A stretch of 64,000 nt of DNA from Sediminibacillus dalangtanensis (GTDB lineage: Bacteria > Bacillota > Bacilli > Bacillales > Amphibacillaceae): positions 3,100,001-3,164,000 of the forward strand of contig NZ_CP046956.1 of assembly GCF_017792025.1 (NCBI RefSeq), written 5' to 3'. This document shows positions 24,207 to 33,595 of this stretch, piece after piece. The translations under genes were made by a program, and so were the position numbers. Below the pieces are notes generated by a model. The model searched no databases. It worked only from the letters and a program-made list of their open reading frames with translations, and was not told the DNA's origin. How positions within the stretch are numbered: position 1 is the stretch's first letter; each line of letters starts with the position of its first letter.

Positions 24207-25682
24207 ATGAACGAGGACAATCCAAAATCCATACTTGTTATATTTGGAGCAACTGGAGATTTGGCGAACCGTAAGTTGTTCCCTTCCATTTACCGACTTT
24301 ATAAAAACGGCAAACTGTCAGAAGACTTTGCTGTCGTTGGTGTTGCACGCCGACCGCATACCAACGAATCGTTCCGCGAAAATGTTGAACAGTCTGTAAA
24401 AGCATCAAGGCCGGATAACGAAGAAATCAACGATAGGTTCTTTTCTCATTTTTACTACCAGCCGTTCGATGTTACCGACTTGGCTTCCTATCAGGAATTA
24501 AAAAATCTCCTGGAAAGCCTGGATGAAAAACATCATACCGAAGAAAACAGGATATTCTATTTGGCCATGGCACCTAACTTCTTTGGAACCATTGCGGAAA
24601 ATTTAAAAAATGAAGGACTGACAGATACAAAAGGTTGGTCGCGACTCGTTATTGAGAAGCCATTCGGCCACGATTATCCTTCGGCAAAACAGTTGAACGA
24701 GCAAATACGTCAAGCTTTTGATGAAGAGCAAATATACCGGATCGACCATTATCTTGGGAAAGAAATGGTGCAAAACATTGAAGTAATCCGCTTTGCCAAT
24801 GCCATTTTTGAACCACTGTGGAACAACCAGTATATTGACAATATTCAAATCACTTCCAGTGAAACGCTCGGAGTAGGCGAACGTGGCCGTTACTATGATA
24901 AATCCGGTGCATTGCGGGACATGGTGCAAAACCACATGCTGCAAATGCTTGCCCTTTTGGCAATGGAGCCGCCGATCAAACTGACTCCGGATGAAATACG
25001 GAGTGAAAAAATCAAAGTACTCCGGGCATTAAGGACCATGACACCCGATACTGTCGACGATTACTTTGTGCGCGGCCAATATGGTGCCGGGCTGAGCAAT
25101 GGAGAACAAGTAGAAGGCTACCGTGATGAAACTGCGATTGACTCGGAATCAAACACCGAAACCTTTGTTGCCGGAAAACTGTTAATCGACAACTTCCGCT
25201 GGGCCGGGGTGCCATTCTACATACGTACTGGAAAAAGAATGGCTGCCAAGGCGACAGAGATTGTGGTGCAGTTTAAAGAACTGCCAATGAACTTGTACTT
25301 TAATAAAGGAAAAGACATACAGCCGAACCTGCTGGTCATCCATATCCATCCGGATGAAGGGGTCACCCTCCACCTAAATGCTGAAAAGCGAGGTGTCGGT
25401 ACGACTTCCACGCCAGTCAAATTGAACTATTACAGCCATAACGGGGACAAAATCAACACACCAGAAGCTTACGAAGTCCTGCTGTATGACTGCATGCATG
25501 GTGACTCGACCAACTTTACCCACTGGGATGAAGTAGCGCTCTCCTGGAAGTTCGTCGATGTCATTTCACAAGCTTGGACTGCTAAGAAAGCAAATTTCCC
25601 TAACTATGAGTCAGGCTCAATGGGACCGAAAGCAGCGAATGAATTACTGGAAAACGACGGTTTCCATTGGTGGTCGATATAA
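24207..25682 (+). CDS. zwf: Glucose-6-phosphate 1-dehydrogenase
   Basis: This cytosolic enzyme oxidises glucose 6-phosphate to 6-phosphogluconolactone with NADP, entering the pentose phosphate pathway. The Rossmann motif GATGDLA (14-20), EKPFGHD (150-156) and the active-site signature RIDHYLGKE (178-186) are all present. The 491-residue length is standard. GTGAGGTC precedes the ATG. It is convergent with gnd, the next oxidative enzyme, so the two genes flank a repeat-filled 770-bp gap. Confidence 0.97.
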   Translation: MNEDNPKSILVIFGATGDLANRKLFPSIYRLYKNGKLSEDFAVVGVARRPHTNESFRENVEQSVKASRPDNEEINDRFFSHFYYQPFDVTDLASYQELKNLLESLDEKHHTEENRIFYLAMAPNFFGTIAENLKNEGLTDTKGWSRLVIEKPFGHDYPSAKQLNEQIRQAFDEEQIYRIDHYLGKEMVQNIEVIRFANAIFEPLWNNQYIDNIQITSSETLGVGERGRYYDKSGALRDMVQNHMLQMLALLAMEPPIKLTPDEIRSEKIKVLRALRTMTPDTVDDYFVRGQYGAGLSNGEQVEGYRDETAIDSESNTETFVAGKLLIDNFRWAGVPFYIRTGKRMAAKATEIVVQFKELPMNLYFNKGKDIQPNLLVIHIHPDEGVTLHLNAEKRGVGTTSTPVKLNYYSHNGDKINTPEAYEVLLYDCMHGDSTNFTHWDEVALSWKFVDVISQAWTAKKANFPNYESGSMGPKAANELLENDGFHWWSI

Positions 25683-25701
25683 GGCCTTCTTCAATAATAA
25701 G

Positions 25702-25748
25702 AGAACCAAAAACTTGTTTCTGTGGAGCTGGTTTTTGGTTCTTTTTTT
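25702..25748 (+). terminator. zwf terminator
   Basis: AGAACCAAAAAC (25702-25713) and GTTTTTGGTTCT (25731-25742) form a perfect 12-bp stem with a 17-nt loop followed by seven T residues. Confidence 0.85.
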
Positions 25749-25756
25749 GCATACAA

Positions 25757-25786
25757 AAGCCCTGACCGGTTAACCGGTCAGGGCTT
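25757..25786. terminator. Loopless perfect palindrome after the zwf terminator
   Basis: AAGCCCTGACCGGTT is followed directly by its exact inverted copy, giving a 30-bp palindrome. It has only a short T tract, so it may be a backup terminator or transcript stabiliser. Confidence 0.5.
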
Positions 25787-25815
25787 CTAATGGCTTATAT
25801 TCAATTGACTTGATG

Positions 25816-25917
25816 ATGAAGTGCTTTTTCGCGGGTTTTCCACCTCATTTAGATCTTCATCGATCCGATGAAGTGCTTTTTCGCGGGTTTTCTGCCTCGT
25901 TTTGACCTTCATCAACC
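25816..25917 (+). repeat. Two tandem copies of a 51-bp repeat
   Basis: Copies start at 25816 and 25867; both begin GATGAAGTGCTTTTTCGCGG and diverge by a few substitutions in their second halves (CACCTCATT versus TGCCTCGTT). No coding potential is apparent. It directly precedes a small hairpin (CCCAC/GTGGG near 25930) and the 153-bp array. Confidence 0.75.
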
Positions 25918-25980
25918 AGCAACGCCAAACCCACCCCTTCGTGGGTGCGCAGCTCCGTACGTTGCTCCCGAATGTTCTTC

Positions 25981-26459
25981 GCTTTTCTTTGTCTAGCTAC
26001 GGCTCCTAGCGACTAGTAACCTTCCCTCACCTCCATACGATAAGTCAAGCTCGAAAAGGAAATACATCTTTTCGGCTTTCCTTTATCTCCTACGGTTCAG
26101 TCCAGCTTATACGTCGCTAATCGAGGCGCCTTCGCTTTTCTTTGTCTAGCTACGGCTCCTAGCGACTAGTAACCTTCCCTCACCTCCGTACGATAAGTCA
26201 AGCTCGAAAAGGAAATACATCTTTTCGGCTTTCCTTTATCTCCTACGGTTCAGTCCAGCTTATACGTCGCTAATCGAGGCGCCTCCGCTTTTCTTTGTCT
26301 AGCTACGGCTCCTAGCGACTAGTAACCTTCCCTCACCTCCGTACGATAAGTCAAGCTCGAAAAGGAAATACATCTTTTCGGCTTTCCTTTATCTCCTACG
26401 GTTCAGTCCAGCTTATACGTCGCTAATCGAGGCGCCTTCGCTTTTCTTTGTCTAGCTAC
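25981..26459 (+). repeat. Tandem array of a 153-bp intergenic element, three copies plus a 20-bp partial
   Basis: Full copies start at 25981, 26134 and 26287; a fourth start at 26440 runs 20 bp and overlaps the gnd stop codon. Copies differ at about two positions (CTCCATACG versus CTCCGTACG; GCCTTC versus GCCTCC), indicating recent amplification. Each unit contains inverted segments (TAGCGAC/GTCGCTA; CGAAAAG/CTTTTCG), so it can fold into a long hairpin. The conserved end GCTTTTCTTTGTCTAGCT and the GGCGCC near the other end match a dispersed non-coding repeat I recall from many Bacillaceae. It is not a CRISPR: units are contiguous and long. Confidence 0.9.
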
Positions 26460-27874
26460 TTCATCCATTCGGTATGGAATATGCCATCTTTGTCTAGACG
26501 TTGATAAGTGTGCGCGCCGAAGTAATCACGTTGGGCTTGCAGCAGGTTAGCCGGCAGTTTTTCCGTGCGATAACTGTCGTAATAAGCCAACGCACTGGAG
26601 AAGGCCGGTACCGGGATTCCACGCTTAATGGCGATTGCCAATACTTCACGCAAGGATGATTGATAATTTTCCACAATATCCTTGAAATATGGATCAAGCA
26701 GCAGGTTGGTCAAACCTGGCTCGCGGTCATACGCTTCTTTGATTTTTTGCAAGAATTGAGCGCGGATGATACAGCCGCCGCGGAAAATCATCGCGATATC
26801 GCCGTAGCGAAGATTCCAGTCATATTCTTCAGAAGCGGAACGCATTTGTGCGAACCCTTGGGCATACGAGCAAATTTTACTCATATACAGGGCTTTACGG
26901 ACTGCTTCGATCAATTCTTTCTTATCTCCCTCGAAGGACTCTTTGGCCATTTCTGGTCCGCTAAGTACTTTGCTTGCTTTGACACGTTCTTCTTTCATCG
27001 CTGAGATAAAGCGGGAGAAAACACTTTCCGTGATGATTGGAAGTGGCACGCCAAGATCAAGCGCACTTTGACTCGTCCATTTACCAGTTCCCTTTTGACC
27101 GGCAGTATCAAGAATCATATCTACAAGTGGTTTTCCGGTTTCTTCATCCATTTTTGTGAAGATGTCTGCGGTGATTTCGATCAGATAGCTGTCCAGTTCT
27201 CCTTTGTTCCAATCCGCAAACACTTCATGTAACTCTTCCGCACTTAGTCCTAATACATGCTTTAAAATAAAGTAAGCTTCAGAGATTAACTGCATGTCAC
27301 CATATTCAATACCATTATGGACCATTTTCACATAATGGCCGGCCCCGTCCGGTCCAATATATGTCGTACAAGGTTCACCATCCACTTTGGCCGCAATAGC
27401 CTCCAAAATTGGCTGCACTTTATCAAAAGCTTCTTTCTGTCCGCCCGGCATGATGGATGGGCCTTTTAAGGCGCCTTCTTCGCCGCCGGAAACACCGGTA
27501 CCGATGAAATGAAGGCCGGATTCAGCCAGTTCTTTATTTCTGCGAATCGTATCCTTAAAGAACGTATTTCCACCGTCAATCAAAATATCCCCATCATCTA
27601 AATGCGGCTTCAACGACTCGATGGTTGCGTCGGTGGCAGCACCAGCTTTGACCATCAATAATATTTTTCTTGGCTTTTCCAATGAAGCGACAAACTCTTC
27701 AATCGTTTCAGAACCAACAAAGTTCTTTCCTTTCGCTTCATTCTTTAAAAAGTCCTCTGTTTTCTCATAAGAACGATTGAAAACAGAAACGGAATAACCT
27801 CTGCTCTCTATATTCAATGCAAGGTTTTTACCCATTACCGCTAAACCAATGACACCTATTTGCTGCTTTGCCAT
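26456..27874 (-). CDS. gnd: 6-phosphogluconate dehydrogenase (decarboxylating)
   Basis: This enzyme converts 6-phosphogluconate to ribulose 5-phosphate, CO2 and NADPH in the cytoplasm. It shows the [13 protein letters not shown]ossmann motif (10-22), GVSGGEEGA (about 128-136), the substrate-binding [13 protein letters not shown] and a C-terminal tail typical of the 470-residue dimeric form. It is convergent with zwf. Its stop codon TAG lies inside the last partial copy of the 153-bp repeat, so the repeat reaches exactly to the end of the coding sequence. Confidence 0.97.
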   Translation of the reverse strand: MAKQQIGVIGLAVMGKNLALNIESRGYSVSVFNRSYEKTEDFLKNEAKGKNFVGSETIEEFVASLEKPRKILLMVKAGAATDATIESLKPHLDDGDILIDGGNTFFKDTIRRNKELAESGLHFIGTGVSGGEEGALKGPSIMPGGQKEAFDKVQPILEAIAAKVDGEPCTTYIGPDGAGHYVKMVHNGIEYGDMQLISEAYFILKHVLGLSAEELHEVFADWNKGELDSYLIEITADIFTKMDEETGKPLVDMILDTAGQKGTGKWTSQSALDLGVPLPIITESVFSRFISAMKEERVKASKVLSGPEMAKESFEGDKKELIEAVRKALYMSKICSYAQGFAQMRSASEEYDWNLRYGDIAMIFRGGCIIRAQFLQKIKEAYDREPGLTNLLLDPYFKDIVENYQSSLREVLAIAIKRGIPVPAFSSALAYYDSYRTEKLPANLLQAQRDYFGAHTYQRLDKDGIFHTEWMK

Positions 27875-28292
27875 ACGAATTCGATCCTTTCTTCCTGCAT
27901 TTTTTTACTTTGGTTTCCCTAGTGTGGCTGTCCTGAACGCTGTCTATGTAGAAAGCATGACATGATACCTTGATATCTCTACTATACGGAATTCAAAAAT
28001 TGCTTGCAAACAATCCCTTTTCCCTTCAGCTTTTGACACCTTGCTAAGTGAAACACTACTTTCTAAGTATACCATGCTTCCAACGTCGGAGTGAATTGGG
28101 AAGAATCGTGTCGAATAAAGCTGCGCAAGTAGCACCTAACGATCAAGGGACAGTCCCTCCTTCCTACACAACCTGAAAAAGTACCTTTCTGGCGCTTGGT
28201 AAATTTGTTTCTTTTTCCCCAGTTTGTTGCAAGTTAAACCGGGAATTCCCTCTGTAAGCATTGCCATTTTTCTTATTAGGAGGGGACTGAAT
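27875..28292. other. 418-bp intergenic region between gnd and the alkaline phosphatase
   Basis: The two genes diverge here, so both promoters must lie inside, but I could not identify a convincing -35/-10 pair. A fragment GGGACAGTCCCT at about 28146-28157 matches the arm of the MITE-like repeats at 7405 and 21054. Open frames in the region have no ribosome binding site or recognisable similarity. Confidence 0.4.
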
Positions 28293-29828
28293 GTGAAAAA
28301 GCGTAATCGAACAAAAAAATGGGTGGTTGCTTCGGTTTTAGCGGCTTTTGCTTATGGCACGACCATGACTCCTACATACAACGTAAGCGCTGAGGCAAAC
28401 AAAGAGACGGAAGTGAAAAATGTGATTTTTATGATTGGAGACGGGATGGGGCCTGCTTACCAGACTGCATACCGCTACTTCAAGGATGATCCGGATACAC
28501 AGCAAATGGAGGATACTTTTTTTGACCCGTATTTGACGGGCATGCAGACTACCTATTCTGCCGATGCCTATTTTGACGGTGGTGAAGAAGACGAAAAGGA
28601 AAATATTCCCGATTCAGCAGCCACAGCGACAGCAATGTCTTCCGGCGTAAAAACATACAATGGAGCGATTGCAGTCGATTTGGAAAAACACGACACCAAA
28701 ACGGTCCTTGAGGCCGCCAAGCAACATGGAAAAGCGACCGGTCTGGTTGCTACTTCGCAAATCAACCATGCCACCCCTGCAGCATTCGGCACTCACGATG
28801 AATCACGTAACAATTATGATCAAATTGCGGATGATTATTTCGACAATCTCGTAGACGGGGAACATGCGGTGGATGTACTCCTGGGTGGAGGGACGGATTT
28901 CTTTATTCGTGATGATCGCGATTTGACCAAAGAATTCAAAAAAGACGGTTACAGCTACATCGACACGAGAAAAAAACTACTCCAGGACAAAAATGAACAA
29001 GTACTCGGATTATTTGCTCCTGTCGGACTCGACAAAGCGATTGATCGCACTGAGGATCAACCATCCTTGGCGGAAATGACCATGTCCGCTTTGGAGCGTC
29101 TTAAAAAGGATGAGGATGGCTTTTTCCTGATGGTGGAAGGAAGCCAGATCGACTGGGCCGGGCATGACAATGACATTGTTGCAGCCATGAGTGAAATGGA
29201 AGATTTTGAACAAGCCTTCGCTAAAGCGATAGATTTTGCCGAGCAAGACGGAGAAACACTGGTCGTGGCAACCGCCGACCATTCGACTGGCGGTTTATCT
29301 GTTGGACGTAATGGAGAGTATCAATGGCATCCGGAGGTTTTGCAAGCGGCAGAGAAAACCCCTGACTACATGGCCGAACAGATTGCCGGTGGCGCAGAAA
29401 TCGAAACCACCTTGGATGAACATATCCAGTTTGATTTGACCGATGATGAAATTGAGGCGGTCCGGGCGGCTTTTGAAGAAGCGAAAGACCAAGACGAGGA
29501 AGACCTCATCCTGGCTGTCGATGCGGCAATCGAAAACATATTTGATATGCGTTCCGGAACTGGTTGGACGACCGAAGGGCATACTGGCGTGGACGTCCCT
29601 GTGTATGCGTTCGGACCGGGAGCTGAACATTTTTCCGGTCACATGGATAATACGGATAATGCAGATAACATTTTCCGTTTAATGGGGATAGAGGATAAAG
29701 AGACAGGCGACCAGCTTGCAGATACGGCTTCCAGCCATCCGACTGGCATCTTAATTGGTTCTATTCTCAGCATTTTAGGCGCCATGTTGTTTATCAGAAA
29801 GAAGACACCTGAAGAACATAACAGCTGA
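28293..29828 (+). CDS. Secreted alkaline phosphatase with a C-terminal sortase-type sorting signal
   Basis: This PhoA-family enzyme releases phosphate from monoesters outside the cell. After the signal peptide (to about residue 34), metal and catalytic motifs appear in order: MIGDGMG (D50), DSAATATA with nucleophile S108, EGSQIDWAGHDND, ATADHSTGG and TEGHTG. Unlike ordinary family members it ends with LADTA (475-479), a Pro-Thr spacer, a hydrophobic helix and RKKTPEEHNS, the layout of a sortase substrate. A class D sortase gene follows 31 bp later, so cell-wall attachment is likely. The start is GTG at 28293 behind AGGAGGGGA; the frame extends to 28224 without a site. Confidence 0.9.
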   Translation: MKKRNRTKKWVVASVLAAFAYGTTMTPTYNVSAEANKETEVKNVIFMIGDGMGPAYQTAYRYFKDDPDTQQMEDTFFDPYLTGMQTTYSADAYFDGGEEDEKENIPDSAATATAMSSGVKTYNGAIAVDLEKHDTKTVLEAAKQHGKATGLVATSQINHATPAAFGTHDESRNNYDQIADDYFDNLVDGEHAVDVLLGGGTDFFIRDDRDLTKEFKKDGYSYIDTRKKLLQDKNEQVLGLFAPVGLDKAIDRTEDQPSLAEMTMSALERLKKDEDGFFLMVEGSQIDWAGHDNDIVAAMSEMEDFEQAFAKAIDFAEQDGETLVVATADHSTGGLSVGRNGEYQWHPEVLQAAEKTPDYMAEQIAGGAEIETTLDEHIQFDLTDDEIEAVRAAFEEAKDQDEEDLILAVDAAIENIFDMRSGTGWTTEGHTGVDVPVYAFGPGAEHFSGHMDNTDNADNIFRLMGIEDKETGDQLADTASSHPTGILIGSILSILGAMLFIRKKTPEEHNS

Positions 29829-29859
29829 TGTCAACTGGAAAATCAAGGAGTGATTCCTT

Positions 29860-30504
29860 ATGAGATATTGGTTCGGAATAACGCTGTTTGCCATCGGTAT
29901 GTTGATGGCTGGCTGGCACGGCTATAGGTGGTGGGAAGAATCAACAGCAGTCATAGTTGATCGAACGGAAGCCAGATCTGTCTCCCTGCATTGGGAGGAT
30001 ACAACCATCCAAGAACCGATGCCGCATAAAACGACTTCTGAAGACCAAAGCAGGGTAAGCGCAGCGCAAACCTTCACGACAGGAGAAAAAATCGCGGAAC
30101 TGACCATCCCTAAGCTGGACAGGATTTATCCAGTTTTTTGGGGAACGGACAAGGAGACGCTCCAACAAGGGATCGGTATGTATGATTCCCCTTCCATGGC
30201 TCAGCCCGATCAACTCGGCCATACCGGTTTGGCCGGTCATCGGGATACCGTTTTTGTCGGATTGGATACCTTGCAGCCAGGAGACAGAATCTATCTTGAT
30301 TTTCAAGACCAAACCTATGAATACCAGATACGCAAAACCTGGATTACCGACGCGAATGACCGCTCCGTCCTAACGGAGAAACAAGCACCGACTTTGACGC
30401 TGACGACCTGCTATCCATTTAATTTTATCGGATCAGCTCCGGATCGATTTATCATCCAGGCGGATTTGATAGGAAAACAAACTTTAGAAGGATCAGCAAC
30501 ATAA
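29860..30504 (+). CDS. Class D sortase
   Basis: A membrane-anchored transpeptidase that links sorted proteins to peptidoglycan. An N-terminal membrane helix (residues 3-20) precedes the sortase barrel with catalytic H127 (GLAGHRDT), C184 (TLTTC) and R196 (DRFIIQ). The 214-residue size and short spacer fit class D. It sits directly downstream of an alkaline phosphatase with a C-terminal sorting signal, so this is probably a dedicated enzyme-substrate pair. AAGGAGTGATTCCTT precedes the ATG. Confidence 0.92.
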   Translation: MRYWFGITLFAIGMLMAGWHGYRWWEESTAVIVDRTEARSVSLHWEDTTIQEPMPHKTTSEDQSRVSAAQTFTTGEKIAELTIPKLDRIYPVFWGTDKETLQQGIGMYDSPSMAQPDQLGHTGLAGHRDTVFVGLDTLQPGDRIYLDFQDQTYEYQIRKTWITDANDRSVLTEKQAPTLTLTTCYPFNFIGSAPDRFIIQADLIGKQTLEGSAT

Positions 30505-30568
30505 ACAGTGTTTTCCAGTTCCGATTTGGCCAGATTGGGGTTGCCATCAAAAAATTCAACCAAAACGA

Positions 30569-30606
30569 AACCGCCGCTTGTCCACATGACAACGGCGGTT
30601 ATTTTT
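30569..30606 (+). terminator. Terminator after the sortase gene
   Basis: AACCGCCG (30569-30576) and CGGCGGTT (30593-30600), extended by TTGTC/GACAA, form a hairpin followed by ATTTTTT. The following 280 bp up to the LacI stop contain no recognisable gene or strong hairpin. Confidence 0.8.
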
Positions 30607-30883
30607 TCGATAGAATCCACTTATATAAATGGTCGTATCTTCACAGTCTAATCGCGACTCAGTCAATACTCCCTTATGTTGTAACGGACCTTCCCTGTTC
30701 CCCTGACCCTTACGCCATCAAATGCGGCTATGGAAGATACAAAAAGCAATCAGGGACTATTTCGCCGGAATATAAGAAGACCCCCCGCTAGAGGAAAGCC
30801 ATCAGTGAAATTTCAAAGAGCGAGACTCAAGGAGGCTCGCCAGCCGCCCACTGAAGCGATTTCTACAGCGTAATACGGATACT

Positions 30884-31885
30884 TCACCTGGAATAGGAAT
30901 GGTTTTTGACAGAGCTTCGTTCAATCAATTCTGTGGACAAATTATAATGGTCCTCCACTTTTTCGCCAGCTAGTACTTGAAAAATCAAGTGAACCGCCAA
31001 TGCACCAGCCTCATATTTAGGCTGCCGGATGGTCGTAAGCGGCGGCGAAACATACTCGGAAAGCTGGATATCGTCAAAACCGATTACCGAAATATCATCC
31101 GGAACGCGGATTCCTTTTTCAGCAAAAGCCTGCAGCCCGCCAATAGCCATTTCATCGTTGGCAAAAAAGACAGCTTCCGGTAAATGCTGCTGGGCAATCA
31201 GCATTTTTGTGGAAAAATACCCACTATCCCTCGTGAAGTCACCGGAAATTTTCAAACGGGAGGAAAAAGGAACATGCCGTTTTTCCAACGCCTCTCGATA
31301 GCCGGAAAGTCTCCGCTCATTATCATGTGAATTATTCGGCCCGCTGATATAGGCAATTTCTTTCATCCCCCTATCAAGCAGATAATTGGTCGCCATACGT
31401 GCCCCCTCCGTATTATCAACCTCCACTTGAATCACATGGTCATGCTGAAGATTGCGGTCCAGTACCACAATCGGAAAATCAGGCCGTGCGGAATCCAAAA
31501 TCACTTCATCGGTAATATTGTGTGCCAGCACAACCACACCGTCCGCCCGTTTTTCTTTTAAAAATTTGACCGCCGTTGACTGCTGGCCACCGATGGAACT
31601 GCAAGCGATCAAATCGTACCCATTTGCCGAAGTTACTTCCTGGACCCCTTTAATCAATTCCGAATAATAAGGTCCGGACAGATCACTTAGGATCAGCACA
31701 ATCGTTTTCGTTTGGGTTCTTTTTAAATCAGAAGCAAACCCGTTTTTCTGATAGTTCAATGAACGGGCAGCTTCCTCGACTTTTTTTCTTGTGGCGGCAC
31801 TTATTTTCGCACTGTTGTTTAATGCATAGGAAGCAGTCGAAATCGCCACACCTGCAAGTTTTGCTACATCTTTAATCGTCGCCAT
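30884..31885 (-). CDS. LacI-family regulator of the beta-1,2-glucan locus
   Basis: The LacI helix-turn-helix (TIKDVAKLAGVAISTASYALN) leads into a standard effector domain (TIVLILSDLSGPYYSELIKGVQEV; DEMAIGGLQAFAEKGIRVPDDISVIGFDDIQLSEYVSPPLTTI). It is the last gene of the minus-strand transporter operon, 84 bp after the esterase gene. Its probable targets are the GAAACGTTTC-type palindromes at 35825-36026, and its effector is probably a sophoro-oligosaccharide (inference from the neighbouring enzymes). Confidence 0.92.
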   Translation of the reverse strand: MATIKDVAKLAGVAISTASYALNNSAKISAATRKKVEEAARSLNYQKNGFASDLKRTQTKTIVLILSDLSGPYYSELIKGVQEVTSANGYDLIACSSIGGQQSTAVKFLKEKRADGVVVLAHNITDEVILDSARPDFPIVVLDRNLQHDHVIQVEVDNTEGARMATNYLLDRGMKEIAYISGPNNSHDNERRLSGYREALEKRHVPFSSRLKISGDFTRDSGYFSTKMLIAQQHLPEAVFFANDEMAIGGLQAFAEKGIRVPDDISVIGFDDIQLSEYVSPPLTTIRQPKYEAGALAVHLIFQVLAGEKVEDHYNLSTELIERSSVKNHSYSR

Positions 31886-31969
31886 AAGCTATAGCCTCCA
31901 TACCATTATCTATTTCTAGTTTAACAAATGGAAGCCCTTTATTTATCCCCCACTGTAAAAGAATTGGTA

Positions 31970-32731
31970 TTATTTTACCGGCAGCCAGCGCAATACCCGC
32001 TGAATCACTTGATCCCAATACTGCCACTCATGATCGCCAGGGCCGAAATCTGTCGTCAACTCAAATGAAGTCTCTTTACAAGCATGTAAAAAACGCCGAT
32101 TATGTTCATATAAAAAATCTTCCGTGCCGCAGGCCTGATAAAGTGTGGGTTTCTCTGACGCGCTTCCGTCCACACGCCTAAGCTGATACAACAAATCATC
32201 GACCGTTCCAGAAATATCCTCATCGCCAAAAACCAAGGATAAATACCTCGATTTGTCGGAATTCTCCTGGCGCACATTTTGCAAATGATACACCATATCG
32301 GTCACACCGGACAAGCTTGCTGCAGCCGCAAAGCGGTCAGGATGATTGAGCGCCCATTTCATTGCACCGAATCCACCCATTGACTGGCCAGCCACAAAAT
32401 TATCCTCCCTTTTCGCGGAGAGCGGAAACAGGGAGCGGGCAGTTTTCGGCAGTTCCTCTGTCAAAAATGTCCAATAGTTGCCTCCGTATCTCATATCGGC
32501 ATAATAGCTGTTATCCGCCGCCGGCATCACCACAGCCAGGTTCTTCTCTTCTGCATAGCGCTCCAGCGACGTGCACCTCGTCCAGGCTGTATGGTTATCG
32601 CTGAAACCGTGCAATAAATACAGGGTAGGATGCCCCTCACCATCTGAACGCCTTTCTTGCGGTAAAATGACCTTCATGGACATATTTTTGGATAACACTT
32701 CTGAACCAAAATGACATTCAATCAGAGCCAT
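31970..32731 (-). CDS. Alpha/beta-hydrolase esterase (S-formylglutathione hydrolase/CE1-like)
   Basis: This cytosolic 253-residue esterase has nucleophile S117 in GQSMGG, acid D205 in GTEDFLY and H234 in GDHEWQYW, with an oxyanion segment YLLHGFSD. The family contains small acyl esterases active on acetylated sugars and tributyrin. It lies between a permease gene (24 bp away) and the LacI gene in a beta-1,2-glucan utilisation operon, so it may remove acyl groups such as acetyl or succinyl from imported oligosaccharides (inference). No signal peptide is present. Confidence 0.87.
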   Translation of the reverse strand: MALIECHFGSEVLSKNMSMKVILPQERRSDGEGHPTLYLLHGFSDNHTAWTRCTSLERYAEEKNLAVVMPAADNSYYADMRYGGNYWTFLTEELPKTARSLFPLSAKREDNFVAGQSMGGFGAMKWALNHPDRFAAAASLSGVTDMVYHLQNVRQENSDKSRYLSLVFGDEDISGTVDDLLYQLRRVDGSASEKPTLYQACGTEDFLYEHNRRFLHACKETSFELTTDFGPGDHEWQYWDQVIQRVLRWLPVK

Positions 32732-32755
32732 ATAATCGCTCCTCTCGCATACTTT

Positions 32756-33577
32756 TTACTTAATTCCAGATACATTGAAGCCTTCCACAATATATTTCTG
32801 GAAGATCATGAATATCACGACAATCGGTACAACCATAAAGGCAGACCCGGCCATTTGCAACCCATAATTTGTTACATTTTCGTCCTGCAACAGCGCCAAC
32901 CCGACAGATAGTGTATATAGTGATTCATCGTTCGCCACGATTAACGGCCACAAGAAACTGTTCCAGGAAGCGATAAAGGTAAGGATAACCTGAACAGCCA
33001 ATATCGGCTTGGCAAGCGGGATGATCAGCTTGAAGAAAATATAAAATTCACCGGCACCGTCCAACCGGGCAGCTTCAATCAAGTCATCCGGGACCGTCAC
33101 CATGAACTGACGGATTAAAAATATATTAAAGGCAGCAATCAAACCTGGCAGAATAATTCCTGCCATGGTATTGGTCAGCCCCATTTCATTTAAAATCAGA
33201 TAGGTCGGAATCATGGTGACCTGGCCTGGGATCATCATCGTGATTAAGACAATCATGAACCAGCCTTCTTTGAAACGGAAATTAAATTTACCGAATCCAT
33301 AACCGGCCATCGTATTCAGTAACAACCCAAACATGGAGAAAAGCACAATGATTAATGTATTGATCAAGTAAACACCAAAGTTAAGATTTTGGAATAACTC
33401 GATGTAATGCTGGAAGGTCGGATTTTCCGGAAACAGTGTCGGCGGGATGCTCAATACCTCTCTGTCGTTTTTAAAAGAACTGAGAATCATCCAGATAAAC
33501 GGCAAAGAAACGAGTAAACCACCTGCGAACAGGATAAAAAGCACAACTGCTCTCTCAAATTTATTTTTTAATTCCAT
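32756..33577 (-). CDS. Sugar ABC permease, MalG type, beta-1,2-glucan locus
   Basis: The 273-residue protein has six hydrophobic helices, EAA loop EAARLDGAGEFYIFFKLIIPLAKP near residues 165-190, and the family ending QKYIVEGFNVSGIK. It pairs with the MalF-type permease that ends 18 bp upstream and the binding protein further upstream. No ATPase gene is present, as for the other importers here. Confidence 0.93.
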   Translation of the reverse strand: MELKNKFERAVVLFILFAGGLLVSLPFIWMILSSFKNDREVLSIPPTLFPENPTFQHYIELFQNLNFGVYLINTLIIVLFSMFGLLLNTMAGYGFGKFNFRFKEGWFMIVLITMMIPGQVTMIPTYLILNEMGLTNTMAGIILPGLIAAFNIFLIRQFMVTVPDDLIEAARLDGAGEFYIFFKLIIPLAKPILAVQVILTFIASWNSFLWPLIVANDESLYTLSVGLALLQDENVTNYGLQMAGSAFMVVPIVVIFMIFQKYIVEGFNVSGIK

Positions 33578-33595
33578 AGCGGCACCTCACTAGGT

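Noticed and set aside
25981..26459. CRISPR array
   Set aside because: Units are 153 bp and contiguous, with no short repeats separated by unique spacers and no cas genes nearby.
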